From Riptortus pedestris (Eukaryota; Arthropoda; Insecta; Hemiptera; Alydidae), in the NCBI GenBank assembly GCA_019009955.1, contig CM032229.1, positions 81,960,501 to 82,024,500 on the forward strand: a stretch of 64,000 nucleotides of DNA. The letters run 5' to 3'. The position numbers were made by a program, and so were the translations under genes. Below are positions 48,893 through 61,604 of this stretch, piece by piece. Position 1 is the stretch's first letter, and every line of letters starts with the position of its first letter. The notes under the pieces were generated by a model. The model did not search any database. It saw only the letters and a list, made by a program, of their open reading frames with translations, and was not told the origin of the DNA.

Positions 48893-51800
48893 TCTCAATC
48901 AATCTAGCTTCCTCTACTTCCCTCTCACTTTTTATCCCACTCTCTTCTAGCATACCTTCCTCAGGTATTATCATTCCCACTCTCCTTGCATCTTCTTTAT
49001 ATTTTCAATTTACCCTTTTCTCTAATTGCTAACATGTCATTTAGCAGATTATTAGAGATTAGACATTTTCGCCGTATTTTTTTACAACTTGTATAGAATA
49101 TTTTTTTTTTTACTTGTGTAGAGCCTTCTTCCTTTATAGCGTCAATAACCTCATATCATTCACTAAAAATAGATTTAACATTTTCATTTTTTAAGAAGAA
49201 TCTAGAGATTTAAAGTCACAAAGTCGAAGAAATACTTAAAACCTCACTTTAAAAGTGCAGAAAATAACTTTTCCTTTTTTCAGTTGGCCATTATTACCTA
49301 AGTATTACTTTGATACCACAAACGAAAACCTATAAAAATGTAATGTAAAGTTGCCTGGAGATGACTTGATCTTTCCAAGCTACGAAATAGCTTTCAAAGT
49401 GCAACTGTATGTGCTGCTGAAAGTGCAATTTCTTTCCGATTCTTTCAGAGACCGGGCACAAGTAAGGAATGAAGATTAGTTAATCCTTTGTGACTTTGGA
49501 CTGGACAACCATCCGATCGCCCATCTCTCTGCTTATCTTAATAACACTGGTCTCTCTTCAAAACCCATGTACTCGCTCATCTTCTTCTTCTAACTTCGAT
49601 TTATCAATTGTACTGGATGGTTGAAGCCAAGTCCAAAGTCAAATTATGTTGCTCTAAAAGTGCTCTGTGTCGAAATAAACGTATTGTACAGGAGAACTAC
49701 CCTACTGTGTACATATACATTAATTCGTTCCTCTACCTCCCAGCTTCCCTAGAATGTCTTTCTGCCGGGGCAAGTGTGTTCCCATTCTCAAACCCACAGC
49801 TTCACAAATTCAAATGTTCTACCTATCTATCCATGATATTCTGTCTATATATCCTTCGTACTCAGCATATTCATCTAACTTTTAAAATTAATTGAAACGA
49901 TTGCAAGAGTAAGATCCTGGATTGAAACACCACCCAACGAACAGATGCCATCTTTACTAAATCACCTAGACATTCAGTGGAATCGTGATATCATGGTGCT
50001 GAACGAACAGTGACACACTTACTTCTATTTTTCAATAACTGCGACTTTATGCTAACTGCTTCGTATAGTTCCTCTGAAAGTCGACGACGAGTCCTGCTCC
50101 TTTTGCTGGTTAGAATCCTTGACAAACAGACGTTTAAATGGCGGTAATGCTGTCGGTATTAGAATCAGTCTGTCCAGAAGTGACGATACAGTGCCCAAAT
50201 GTCCCCATTCAAATTTATCGATCAGAAACAGTGAAGCATTTTTTTTTTTGTGCCATAATAATAAATAATTATCATTTGTTTGTCAAATTAATTCAATTTA
50301 TTTTCAATTCGTGCCAGAATTTTCAATGAAACCTTCAAAATGAGAGATATAATAATAAACTTCATAAAGTATTTAAGACTTCATTAATAAAGAAAATGAT
50401 TAAATTTTTTTGAAAACAGGTTTTTAATATACCAAATTTTTACAATAACGTACCACTACAAACACTGTTATTCTTGATGGTTTCAGACTTTATAACGGCC
50501 CTAGTAACCGTCAAAACAGTATCAGAAATGAGAAAACAGTGCCTAAGGCTTTTAAAAGGATAAAATATTCAATTCAATTAGTTGTATCTATGTGAAATGT
50601 AGGTCAGCGACTGTATGTTGCCTTCTACATGTAGGGTTGTTCTTCCATATGGACACGGCAAATGCTTCTCCCCTAACTCACCTCTCCGCCTATATTTGAC
50701 TCCTGTTGGACTTTTCCATTATATTTTTTTTGTGACCCTGCTCTTTTATATCGAGTAGCCATTGGCCATTGGTCAGTTAAACGTAACGAGCTTCGTTGGC
50801 ATAAACGAATAAGCTTTTACCTTCACTAAAAGTGTGGACGAAAGGCGGATTGAAACCTCTACTGGAAGTTCAATAAAATAATTTGATTTCATTACTGCTA
50901 GTTCAAAGGCCGAATATTCGTCCGGTGAGATGGGCAACCAGAATTTAATTTTCAACACAGCTTATTTTTCTCGCCCTTGTTCCCTCCAAATAATTTTTCA
51001 GTTTTCGACATCTTGTTGTTAATTAGTCCCATTTTAAAACCTTTTATTGCCACATATTTGTTCTCAAAATAGTGTAATTGAGTTTAGTTTGTCACGTTAC
51101 TTCCTTTAAAAATTCTTTAGTCTCTTTGGCTAACAAAATAATAAACAATGAAATCCTTCTTTATGGATAAAAAACTCAACGGAATTTATACATTTCTTTG
51201 TAAACCCGTGAATAACTTTTTCTGTGTTAACAAAGCTTATAGGCACTTGACGGCAATAAATATTGTACAAAATATCATAAGCGCAATTTATTTACGTGTG
51301 GACCTAATGATAAATACATGAAAGTAAAATTAAAGTATTGAGAGGTGACCAAGTGTTGATAAAATACAATTTCGAATTGTTGAGGCAGTATACAAAAATC
51401 CGGTAAATTGTAGTAAATGTATGAAGAATTATATGTATTACATACCACATGATTTCCGTAGGCACTTATTTTGAGAATTATATGAGTTATCCAGTAATAT
51501 ATGTTCTAAAGAAATGTAATTGTTTAAATTTGCAATACATTCAATATAATGTTTTGGTTTATAGATTCTTTGGTTATGGAAAATCCATTTTCTGATAACC
51601 TAGATTGAAAACATAGTCGTATTCAAAGTTTATTTTATGCTTGTTTAGTAGAAAATGAAATAAATTTAGAATGGGCCAGGAAGTTAACCAATAAAATAGT
51701 GGCTTTTATTTTAGTTTGAACCAACTATCCACGTCCTTCTTCGAAGTAAAAGGAGTATTGTAATTGCAATAAATTTTTGTTCCCAGATTTGAGCTGAATT

Positions 51801-52265
51801 ATTCGTTTTGACATTCACTAAACCCATTTTAACTACATTCAGCCTGACGCCTGTACACATGTAGCTTATTGTTTATTTAATTTAATAGGAGTACTATGAT
51901 GGAATACGTTGCTCACAACACAGTTTATAACATCATTTATGACACAAATAATTACGAGTTTGTAACATTCATTTTAGGAAACGATAAAAATTTAATATGA
52001 AAATTTTAATAACTAGACAGTGGGTCTTAATGTATCCTTTTATCCCACTCATCTCTTTGTGTTGATGGAATGATTTTTCAAATAGCGTTCTAATAAATAG
52101 TTAATGACTGAAAGAAATACCTGACTTCTTTTGAGAAGTCATTGGCTCTCAGTTTCCAATAACCTAATTGATATCCGTTTAATATATTGCTCCAGGCTCA
52201 AAAGACTAAAACAGGCGATGAAAATTTCGTCCTTTCTTATGATGAAATCTCTGAGCTCATTTTCA
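48893..52265. other. no gene recognised
   Basis: 3.4 kb without family repeats or RNA genes. Short frames (49608-49895, 50138-50329, 50773-50958) show no motif. T-runs lie near 49089, 49105-49114 and 50239-50250. Confidence 0.4.
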
Positions 52266-52855
52266 CACCCTGCTTCAAGGATGGGATGGGGGACCCTCCA
52301 AAATCTGATTGCAATACTTATTTTCTTGACTTTATAGGAGTCAGAATTCGTCAACAGTGAAATAGGAGCAGATCGTCCTGAGTTTTGGTCACAATCAGTG
52401 AAAAATCGATTTTAATGTCTGGCCAAAACTTGTAAATTCACAAAAACGACCAGTCATGATTATGTATATACACACACACACACACACATACCTTAAACAA
52501 ATATATGTGTGCTAATTTCAATATAAGTAGGATCTTGATTTCTTGATTTTGTAGCATTCCCAAAAACGTTTCTACACTTGGTTATGGACTCGCCAGCTCG
52601 CTCTAACAATATTTCAAAGGTCATCATCATATATAATCATGTCCGGCCACTTGTGTGTGTTTACATGTAGTGGCAGGACATTAGAATCAATTTACGGCTG
52701 GGTAATTGTGACCAAAAATAAGGTAATTTAGAAGACGATCTGCTGCGATTTCTAAGTTGATGAATCCTGACTCCTACAAAATCAAGAAAAGACGTTGTAC
52801 AATCGGCTTTTGGATTTATTTCTTGTTAACCTTGCGGATCCTTGAAGCAGGGTGC
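52266..52855. repeat. long diverged inverted repeat, arms ~205-230 bp
   Basis: The left arm (52266-52470) and right arm (52625-52855) are reverse complements with many differences. Shared blocks, left orientation: CACCCTGCTTCAAGGAT, TTTTCTTGA-TTT-TAGGAGTC, AGCAGATCGTC, TTTTGGTCACAAT and CATGATTAT. The unique centre (52471-52624) holds another partial TTTCTTGATTTTGTAG. A (CA)n tract sits in one arm and a GTGTGTGT run in the other. The frames at 52131-52354 lie in the left arm. Confidence 0.75.
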
Positions 52856-55053
52856 GTTAGGGAGGATATTCGTAAATTGAAATTAATGGTTCTCCAATAA
52901 AGAAAAAACGAATCAGTAACTGTAGGTGTAGAGCTATAAATTAATATTTTACATTATTGAGTTTTAATGTAGTAGTGAACTACTCCATGAAATGACAAAA
53001 GCTTCCTCTTCAGTAATAGTACGAAAATTGTTAGGGACGGTGAGAAAGCCAGCCTCACTTCCTGGCTACTTTCCAGTTTGGTAGATTATTTTTATATAAT
53101 TCCTCCTTGAAGGTCATATTTCGCATGCTTTTACCCTTAAGAAAGTTTATGAAGCACATAGCAACAGGTGTTTCCCTTTCAGGAGCGTTGTTCAAAGCGG
53201 TATTTTAAGTTATAGTATATTCTTATTAGCAGAATTTTGTTCTGAAGAACCACTTATTCGTGCATTTTGAACAGTGTCCGTGTATCCTACCTAAATAAAT
53301 GAGTAAAACGACATGTTATTTGCTAATAATCTGTTTCTCAGTAAATCATAATGGACGTATTATGACTAATCAGAAATGAAAATGCTTCAACATTACAACT
53401 ATTCTGAATTATTATGTATTTATTTTCCAAATGAATAAAATCGAAATATCACTGTTATTTTCAGTTGCTTAAAAAAATCCTGTATTTAATTATTTAATGC
53501 AATTTTTGTTTTCAATAGGACATTTTCTCTAATTTGAATACTAAGCGAGTTATTTCTATAAGTAGTTTAAGCCTTCAGTTAACCCCCTCTCCTACTCCTG
53601 GGATTTATCGTTTTTCACAAATTGAATGACAAATCATCTCACGTCCAACTCAAATTTGAAGTTGAGGTTACATAGGCTTCTTATTATAGAAACGTAAGGA
53701 GAAATTTAAAATTGAATTTGAGATAACATATGTGTACCGATGCACGTGCGCGAGAAATTTTAATTTACACATCATATGCGCCACGGCCTTTTTTTTTTAC
53801 TGATAGTTTCTTTTTCATTTTATTTTTATTTTACAATTTTTGAATTAAGTCTGTCAATTATTTGTAATTTTGCTTACTTTTCTTAAGAATATTTTAAGTA
53901 ACCATTTTCATATTTTCATTACGTTAACGTGGCTGTGGCAACTTATTTACAGTACTAGTAAATTTCTCAGACTAGTAATTATTTTGATGTAGTGATATTT
54001 ACCAATTGTGATGTTGTTTACTTACTAAATAATGGTTTGCTGAGCTGCAGTAACTGAAGGAATTGTAATCACGTAGACACTGCCCTATTTGATACAGCAA
54101 GAACCGAACGCCGAGGTATCCTATTAGCCCTGAGGATTCTTTTTTTGGATTTTTAATATTTTAAATTTTGAAATAACAAAAGGTAATATTTATTTATCTT
54201 GGAAAAAACTTGAATAATGGAAAAAAGATTACCTACGCACAAGCAGTCTTATGAAATGATTAAGTAGTTTTAGCTATTAATAATGTGAACATGAATGATA
54301 AGATAGCAGTCCTAATTTGTTCAACAATTCATTTATTTTGTTTTACATCAATAAGGAAAAAAATAATGTGTAATTTAGATTCTTCTTTTTATGTTTCTGA
54401 AGGTTAATTAGATGCCTGGATTCGCAGGTGGAATTTAATTAGAATAACAGTTTTTAATTGAATACAAATAATGTTCATTTTTAATCAAATACAAATACAT
54501 GTAGTATATATCTTGACAGATATTTGATGTATATTTCGGTCAAATGTTCTCTATATTCTGTGCAAATAATATCTAATGAATGTTCTGAACAAATATTCTA
54601 TATCTATAATGGGTATAGAGCATTTTGAAATATTTATTATCATCCCCCGTAATTAATCCCCCCCCTCCATGGTCGGTTAAGATTTAAAGAGAAGGTGCTA
54701 TCATAGGTAATGCAACAGTACTAACTATAAATTTCAACATTGGTAGGCTAGGCACTCGTGAGTTTAGCGAAAAACATACGTGCAAAAACTGGTAAAAAGA
54801 GTTCAGATCGGGGAAGGGGGGAGATTTAAAAATCTTTTCGAAATCAGTATACTCCCTACAATTCGTACAAGTGCCTAAAAGTTACTTAAAAACTATAAGA
54901 AGACCTCATGTCGCATTATTCCCTTCGTTTCTCCCTTAGTAAAAACATGATTAAAAAAAAAGGATTATATATCAAATGCTTATTAGATAAATTAAAACCA
55001 AGAAATGTTGAAGAAGAGTTCAATGCCTTTTATTGTGCTAATAATATTAAAAA
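52856..55053. other. no gene recognised
   Basis: AT-rich, with T-run 53789-53798 and a C-run near 54658-54666. Nothing is supported. Confidence 0.4.
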
Positions 55054-55558
55054 GTCCGTCGCGCAGGAGCTCCGTAAACGAAGCAGATTTCGATGCGGTG
55101 TTACAACACACCTTTCTATCGTCAAATATTTTCTATTTCAAAGTAAAAAACTCCGATGAAAAGAAGCGGGGGTTTACTGAAGGCTGAAAACAAGAAATAA
55201 TGAATAATTGAGATACGAGATAATATATAGATCAAAAGATGTAGGTCATCCATATTTGAATTTTGGAATCCTCCCCTTAACCACTCCCCACAGGATTGGA
55301 AGAAAAAAAAACATTTTCGAATTAGGACGAAAATATTAATTGATGACGTCATAATCCAACGTTTCTGCATGTATCTCACACATAAAAAGGTAAAAGAAAA
55401 TAATTTTTAGTATTTAAGCTTCAAATAAACTGGTTCATGATATAAAAGCTTGTTAATACGTTGTAACATAGCAGTGGCGGTTTACTGAAAGCTCAAAAGC
55501 AATAGTACAAATATCTCAGTTAATATTGGAATTAAATAATATATATATTGTTACGTTT

Positions 55559-56162
55559 ATTACATAATGAGTAATAAACGTTGTTTATTAGAGTTCTTTT
55601 GGATTAGTAAATTAAACACACACAAGCTTCAGAGTTTTAAATCACTGTACAATATATTTAACAATGCACTACACACTTAGTTAATAGTTCTAAAATACTA
55701 TTCACAGTATGCACTGATAGCTTCACTGCTCTTGTTGTTGCACAGTCCAATAACTCAGTCACGATCACCGAAGTTCACAAAAACACGGCAGCACACAAAA
55801 ACAAAAGGACTGCACCGACCTCTACTTAAACACGGCATTATACTGCTCTTTTCATAAACGCGGCACAACACTGTTCTTCACATATAACACTTTGCCGCAC
55901 TGCAACTAAGTCGCACTGTTCACTAAAACTGCACTGAACGGTCTGTTGATCACTTGAAGAGAGCTGAGAACAAACTAACTCGGGCGGGCTGGGTCGTTTT
56001 ATAGCTTGTCAGAAAACATCAAAGCGGAATTTTCTGGACTCTTCTAGATCACGGACGGGATTGCCGAGGGCGGGCTAGACCATCTGTCGGCACATTTGAT
56101 CTACTTCGTACTTCTTAAATATGTGATTAACTCTGTTTAATTTTTCATATACGTAGTTTTTG

Positions 56163-56167
<5 letters not shown>
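55559..56167 (-). mobile_element. solo LTR, family 1, copy 1
   Basis: 609 bp bounded by TGTTACG at the left and GCAACA at the right, flanked by ATAT on both sides. Oriented on the minus strand: a TATAAAA box at 55997-56003, an AGTTAGTTTGTTCTCAG stretch about 30 bp later that suits a start site, and AATAAA signals close to the end (GTAATAAACG). The middle contains degenerate short repeats of a CACGGCAC...CACTGTTCTTC type. No gag or pol lies next to it, so recombination between two LTRs is the likely origin. It sits inside copy L. Confidence 0.82.
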
Positions 56168-56209
<42 letters not shown>

Positions 56210-56354
56210 AATTTTTATAGATAATCAAATTTGTCATAATATAGGATTTATATAATTCTTCAATCCGACTCATAATAACGGATATAAATGATTTTCTTTG
56301 ACCTAACTCCCCCCGCCTCCATCCTTCTTATCCAATTTCAGCTATTAACATATG

Positions 56355-57393
56355 ATGTTCAGGTTTTTCATGACCTCATCCTTAAATCATACCTTTCCGA
56401 CAGACATTTTCAAGTTTCATTTGGTTCCCCAGGTTCTCCCTCCTTCGCCCAACTGGCAGGTGTACCACAAGGGGATCTTCTAAGTCCTTTCTAATTCCTT
56501 ACCTATACTGCCGACATCCCATCACATCCCGAAACTTCCCTTCTCACGTATGCGGATGATACTGCAATCTTGACGTCCAACTCAGACCCAAATATGGCAC
56601 CCGCATCTCTACAAGAACACCTAGCTCTGCTAGAATCCTGGCTGACTCAATGGAGGATGAAGGTCAACAGCAGCAAATTAAGCCATGCAATTTACTATCC
56701 GACGTTCATTTGCCCTCCAGTTACACTCAACAGCATACTAACTCCTCAAAAATCACAAATTAGGTATCTAGGACTCACATTAGACAAGCGACTAACTTGG
56801 AACCTCACATCACACTGAAATGAGAAGAAGTGAGTCGACGGTACAGACTTCTACTAAGACTACTTGACAACAGATCTAAACTATCACTGCATAACAAACG
56901 ATTGATTTACACGACAGTACTCCGACCAATATAGACATATGAACTTGAACTCTGGGGTTCCTCTAAACCTTCAAATTCCTACAAAATCCAAATCCTCCAA
57001 TCCAGAATACTCCGCAAAATTACAGATTACAGATTCCCCTTTCTATGTATCCAGTTTAACTCTCCATAATGACCTCAACATTCCTTTTGTCCATAGCCTT
57101 CCAAATCCCGATATAAGAAATTCCACTCTCTCCAACCCGCACTTCCTAATCCTTTAGTTAAATCACTTTCATATACCCATATTCCAGAAAACCCAAGAGA
57201 AGTGGCCCAGAGATCTTCTTGTGTAGTGCACAGTATGACTCTGAATAGTACAATCCAATGTTCCCTCCAATGTTGGTATTGTCAACTTCCCACCTCAAGC
57301 CAATAATCAAGCCAATTGTTATTATCATTCATACTCTTTGCTTGTAATATTTAATATTGTTGCAAATAAACGAATAAATATATTTAAAAAAAA
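56355..57393 (+). mobile_element. Jockey-type LINE, 5'-truncated, broken
   Basis: The reverse transcriptase part of ORF2 is readable in the sense direction: VFHDLILKSYLSDR near its start, GVPQG at 56459, the catalytic YADD at 56549-56560, and RYLGLTLDKRLTW near 56761-56800. A further frame holds KLSLHNKRLIYTTVLRPI and YELELWGSS, then FYVSSLTLHNDLNIPFV. An in-frame TAA at 56492, a TGA at 56816, a frameshift just after it and a TAG in LRPI(W)TY show it is dead. The 3' end has GTTGCAAATAAACGAATAAA and a short A tail (57386-57393). The first RT motifs, endonuclease and ORF1 are missing, as is usual for 5'-truncated copies. Confidence 0.9.
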
Positions 57394-57486
57394 GAAGGGT
57401 TTTCATGAAACGTTTAAATGTCGCATTTGATAACGATAAAAAAAATTGTAACCTCTAGAGGGGTAATAAGCTCATACACACACACG

Positions 57487-57540
<54 letters not shown>

Positions 57541-58624
57541 GTAAACTTACTGTATATACTACTAACTTAAGAGAAACATGTAAAAGGCTTTTAGCTTTGA
57601 TCTAGCTGACTGCTTGTGAATAGAACAGCACTGAAGAATTCCGTGTAAACCGAATCCCCCCCACCCTCAGTTTGCATCTGTAGTATCGACTGGCTGCTAA
57701 TTACAGGCCTGCCCTGTAACATCACGCTTGTTACACCACCCCCCCCCCAATCCTACTTCACAATGAGCAAACAGCCCTTCTTATTCTGTCAAAGGAGAAA
57801 CTTCGATTAGGGCCTTTCCACCCTTTGTCACTCCCTTTCACTTTATTAGCTCGTCTACTCCTTCAAAGTCACGTGTCTCAATTAAAAAAGAATGTAAAAG
57901 AAATCTTGTGAAATTGAAATTTGATTAAAAATCACAGCACTATTGTTGAAATTAATTTAATTCTTTTTTACTCAACAATCGTGTGAGTCACCAATTTTAT
58001 TAATTTGAGCGTCCACTTAAACTCAATTTAATAAAATTGGTAAAGGTGGCGTGACTTTAAAATGAAATAATACAACAAAATTAAACTGTAAGAGAGTAGT
58101 AAATATTTAATGGTATTATAGTGATAAAAAAAATCACTTTTACTGTATGATGAATTCCTGAATCAGAGGTTTTTACGTTCAAAGGGATACTAATTTTCGG
58201 CAACACTTTGGTTGCATTCATCAGACTGGTCACCGCTATTGCTGCTTGCAATTTCTATTTCTTTAAAAGCGGGACCAGCATACATACTCCTTTAATAAAA
58301 GAATACTACAGAGCCCGTTTATATTCGCTGTGGTGGAATAAAATGTGGAGTTTTAGTAAATCAGCAAATAAGGATATGTTGCACTATCTTCGAAATGACA
58401 ACTTCTTTGTGTCATCTGGAGTACGTTTGTCCTTCTTCAGACGCCTGAAAGTAGAACATTTGGATATCCATGGATAGGGGCTAATAAATTCGACGAAGGT
58501 GAATGAACTGAGAACCGAATATGGCAGTTGGGAATAGTTTTCAGAAATTCACCATTGTGTCATTCGGCCGTTGATTACTGCTTTATTTAGCTCTGTGGAG
58601 AAAATATAAAAACACATAATTAAG
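57541..58624. other. no gene recognised; one small hairpin
   Basis: Contains a hairpin at 57990-58041 (arms ACCAATTTTATTAATTTGAG and its complement with one mismatch, 12-nt loop) and C-runs near 57655 and 57740. The 89-codon frame at 58208-58477 has no motif that I recognise. Confidence 0.45.
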
Positions 58625-58634
58625 AATACATTTA

Positions 58635-58822
58635 CAGTTAGGGCGTTGGTCTTAATCTCATATGGTAAGCCTGACTGGCGACTTTGTTTCCCGCCTGGGG
58701 AATAGGAATTTAATTAGTGACATATGAAATAAAATCCTTGGTCCCACCCCATCTATAAAAGGCTGGTAACCTGTAGATAACCCGTCCCTATTAGACATAG
58801 TAGCATAAAGTAGATGTTAATA
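58635..58822 (+). mobile_element. tRNA-derived SINE, head-truncated (copy S5)
   Basis: Sense strand: CAGTTAGGGCGTTGGTCTTA, CATATGGTAAGCCTGACTGG, B-box region GACTTTGTTTCCCGCC, AATAGGAATTTAATTAGTGA, GGTAACCTGTAGATAACCCG and tail GTAGATGTTAATA. A 10-bp duplication, AATACATTTA, is at 58625-58634 and 58823-58832. The first ~20 bp of the head, including part of the A box, is absent. Confidence 0.9.
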
Positions 58823-58834
58823 AATACATTTAGA

Positions 58835-59015
58835 GGCTCAGCTTAGCCATATGAGTTAAAGGGTTGACCTTAATCTTACATGGTAAACCTAGAGTAACGA
58901 GTTCGATTCCCCCCTGGGCAATAGGAATTTATTTAGTGACGGAAATCATTAAATAAAATCTTTATCCCACCAAATAACCCGTCCCAATTACCCTTAGCAG
59001 TAAAAAATTGGCATT
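58835..59015 (+). mobile_element. tRNA-derived SINE (copy S6)
   Basis: It begins GGCTCAGCTTAGCCATATGA right after the target duplication of copy S5. It has an intact A-box region, GTAACGAGTTCGATTCCCCC (B box), ATTTAGTGACGGAAATCATT and ATAACCCGTCCCAATTACCC, and ends TTGGCATTAATAAAATATTT. A block of about 25 bp around CTGGCTAGAAAAGGGTGG is deleted. The two SINEs are head to tail. Confidence 0.9.
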
Positions 59016-59567
59016 AATAAAATATTTAATTTAATAATTTATACATTTTTTATTGTTCACAGATTTTCCAAAAAAAAGTTTATTTGAGGCTTAAAGCCGG
59101 CGTGTGATTGAAAATGTCAAACAATATTATCAATTAACCTCATTGAACATTTTTTAATGTGTTCGCAATTGATTTTGTAATTTAAAAATAGTGGATTGTC
59201 ATTTTGCTGACTCTAGAAGACTCACAATTTTGGCCCTTATTGTTAAATAATCCTACTGTTCATGAATATATTGATGCAAAAAACGTACGGTTACTTGTAT
59301 ACTACTAAACTGATAATTTCAACAGGAGAACGTATGGGATGAATATCAGCACATTTTAGCACATATAATAATCATTCATTTTATGGTCTGGCATTAAAAG
59401 AAATTATAGTAGGTCATCTTACCTTATTCCCTTTGGGTGGGGGTTAGAATACACCCAAGGTATGCTATGCCTGTTGTAGAAGGCGCCTAATTGGTCCCCT
59501 GCTAGAGACGTGGAATTTCTACCCCAGTGTTACTAGGGGTTGTTACTACCCCTAACGCCTATAATAT
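59016..59567. other. no gene recognised
   Basis: AT-rich, then a GC-richer patch at 59430-59560 (GGGTGGGGGTTAGAATACAC, TTGTAGAAGGCGCCTAATTG) that looks like part of a dispersed repeat. A weak echo, CCGTAGAAGGCG, occurs near 62969. Confidence 0.4.
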
Positions 59568-60167
59568 TATTACGTTTATTACAAAATCAGTAACAAACGT
59601 TGTTTGTTAGGGTTTTATGTATTGCAAAATTAAATACAGGTTTCAGAGTTTTTATCACTCACAATTTATTTAACAAGGCACTACACACTTGGTTAATTAT
59701 TCTTAACTACTTCTCACAGAATGCACTGAGTGCTTCACTGTTATGATTATTACACAATCCAATAACTCACTCACGATCACTGAAATTCACAAAAACACGG
59801 CACTGCACAAATCTTCTCAAAGATAACGGCACTGCACTGTCCTTTAATTAAACGTGGCACAAGACTATTCTTCACATAAAACATTTTACCGCACTGCAAC
59901 TAAGATGCACTGTTCTCTAAAGCTGTACTGAAAGCACTGTTAATCACTTGAAGAGAGCTGAGAACAAACTAAACTAACTCGGGTTGGGCAGAGTCCTTTT
60001 ATATATTGTCGCAAAACATCAAAGCGGAATTGTCTGAACACTTCTAGATCTGGACAGGTATTACCGAGGACGGGCGAGACCATATGACGGCACATTTGAT
60101 CCTCATCGTACTTCTTAAACACGTGACTATCTCTGTTCAATCTTTCAAGTACGTAGTTTTCGTAACA
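59568..60167 (-). mobile_element. solo LTR, family 1, copy 2
   Basis: 600 bp, bounded by TATTACG (a changed TGTTACG) and CGTAACA. The minus-strand promoter region reads ATATATAAAAGGACTCTGCC, followed by GAGTTAGTTTAGTTTGTTCT. Terminal AATAAA is present (GTAATAAACG). The flanks are ATAT and CTAT, so the duplication is only partly preserved. No internal retroelement genes are present. The frame at 59940-60140 is spurious. Confidence 0.8.
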
Positions 60168-61604
60168 CTATTAACTTCACATTGACGGCTAGTTTTAAAC
60201 CTGGACCAAAGAAAAGGATTACGCGTGGAGAATAGACTTCACTTTTATATAAACTAAACACCTCTTAGTCTACCGGTGTGTCTGATTCTCGTGTAGAAAT
60301 GGAGATCTCTGGCTATGAACCGCAAGAAAAACTAAAAATGCTGGTGGCGGAAATCTAAGTCCTTAAAGTAAGTAAGTAAATAAGGTATTTATTCTGAAAT
60401 ATTCCATGTTAGTCTTAAAGTAAACAAGCAGCTAAAAGACCTCACTTCAATCTCTTTTCATTTAAGTTATTACTTAGAGGAAAAATAAACGTTGTGATAA
60501 ATAAATCGAATAATGCAGGTTAAACCTAGCATAGACCGCTTATTCTTCCTTATGAGATCTTGAAAGTTGTAGATTGTTTAAACGACGTTTGTCAAAGTGG
60601 TGTTTGTCAGAAATAGAATACCACAGCTTTCACCGTTTTGCGGTAGTATCACTCTTTTTACTGCTGGATGTTTATCTATTATATCAATATCTCCTTGCAA
60701 ACACTTATAACTATTAATAATAATACTCAGATTTATTTTATATATTTTTTAAATTAATTAATTTACTAAAAATAATAAATAAATAGTATTCAGTAGTTAT
60801 TGAAACGAATTCATTGCATCTAAAGTGAAATCTGAAAAATATAATGACAAAAAAATAAGGAATTGAATGGTCATTTTTAATAAAATTGTATGGAAACAAC
60901 TTTTCATTTATTTTACTTGAAAAATTTATCATACAATGCAAGCCGCTGAAATGATGTACTTCATTGTTTACGTCATATATAACACATAAGGGAAACCTAC
61001 CATTTTTATTATAGTTTATGTATTTATTCACATATTAATCAATATAAAAATAAAATACTTTAATTTCAAATGTTTGAACAAAGGTATGTATGGCTTTATT
61101 CAAAACTTGACCCAACGGAAGTGAATTACCCAATTCCATTATACAAATTGAGTTGTACACCAATCACCTGCCATAAGCCCTATCTAACTAATGCCATAGT
61201 TACACGGTAATTAGATCTGACATAAGCCACTGAATCAGCTGTTAATTACTAATGAGCACGGTAGCCCTGAGGCAGCTATTATAATTAAGCCATTCACGTC
61301 CTTTGATCTAGGTAATAAGAAACACAGTGTCGTTCTCATACAGAGCCCTGTAAATGACTGCAAATGAAACTGGTTAGCACTAATTGAAATGATAGAAATC
61401 GAAAAAGAATCTCACTCGGTAACAAGTTCTTATCTACCAATAAACTAGAGTGCATTTCCATTGGATTAAAGCCAGAAAACATGCAAATTCTACTAGGTTT
61501 TACTTAATTGATATATAATACAATAGTTTGGATCTTCGAGATTCTTGCAACTATAAATTTGTAGAAAGAAATTACCTTTCCCCACCAATTCACAAGACCA
61601 TTTT
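60168..61604. other. no gene recognised
   Basis: AT-rich DNA. The 97-codon minus-strand frame 60738-61031 is low-complexity AT-rich sequence with no motif. Confidence 0.4.

Larger units (their letters stand above)
55054..57540 (+). mobile_element. Helentron-like element (copy L) carrying two insertions
   Basis: It starts GTCCGTCGCGCAGGAGCTCC with subterminal GAAGCAGATTTC. A third type of 5' module follows (AAAACTCCGATGAAAAGAAG, GATGACGTCATAATCC, GCATGTATCTCACACA), then ACAAATATCTCAGTTAATAT. A solo LTR (55559-56167) interrupts it in a TA tract. The core resumes (CAATCCGACTCATAATAACG, TCCAATTTCAGCTATTAAC) and is interrupted again by a LINE (about 56355-57393). It then resumes at TTTTCATGAAACGTTTAAAT, AACCTCTAGAGGGGTAAT and a (CA)n(TA)n tract at 57477-57535. 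The 3' palindrome is missing. Confidence 0.85.

Noticed and set aside
57990..58041. 20-bp hairpin considered as a microRNA precursor
   Set aside because: The stem is too short and too AT-rich for a typical precursor, and there is no transcript evidence.
58208..58477. 89-codon frame with some protein-like composition
   Set aside because: No motif, no splice signals and no repeat of it in the window; it could be chance or a decayed fragment, not enough to call.
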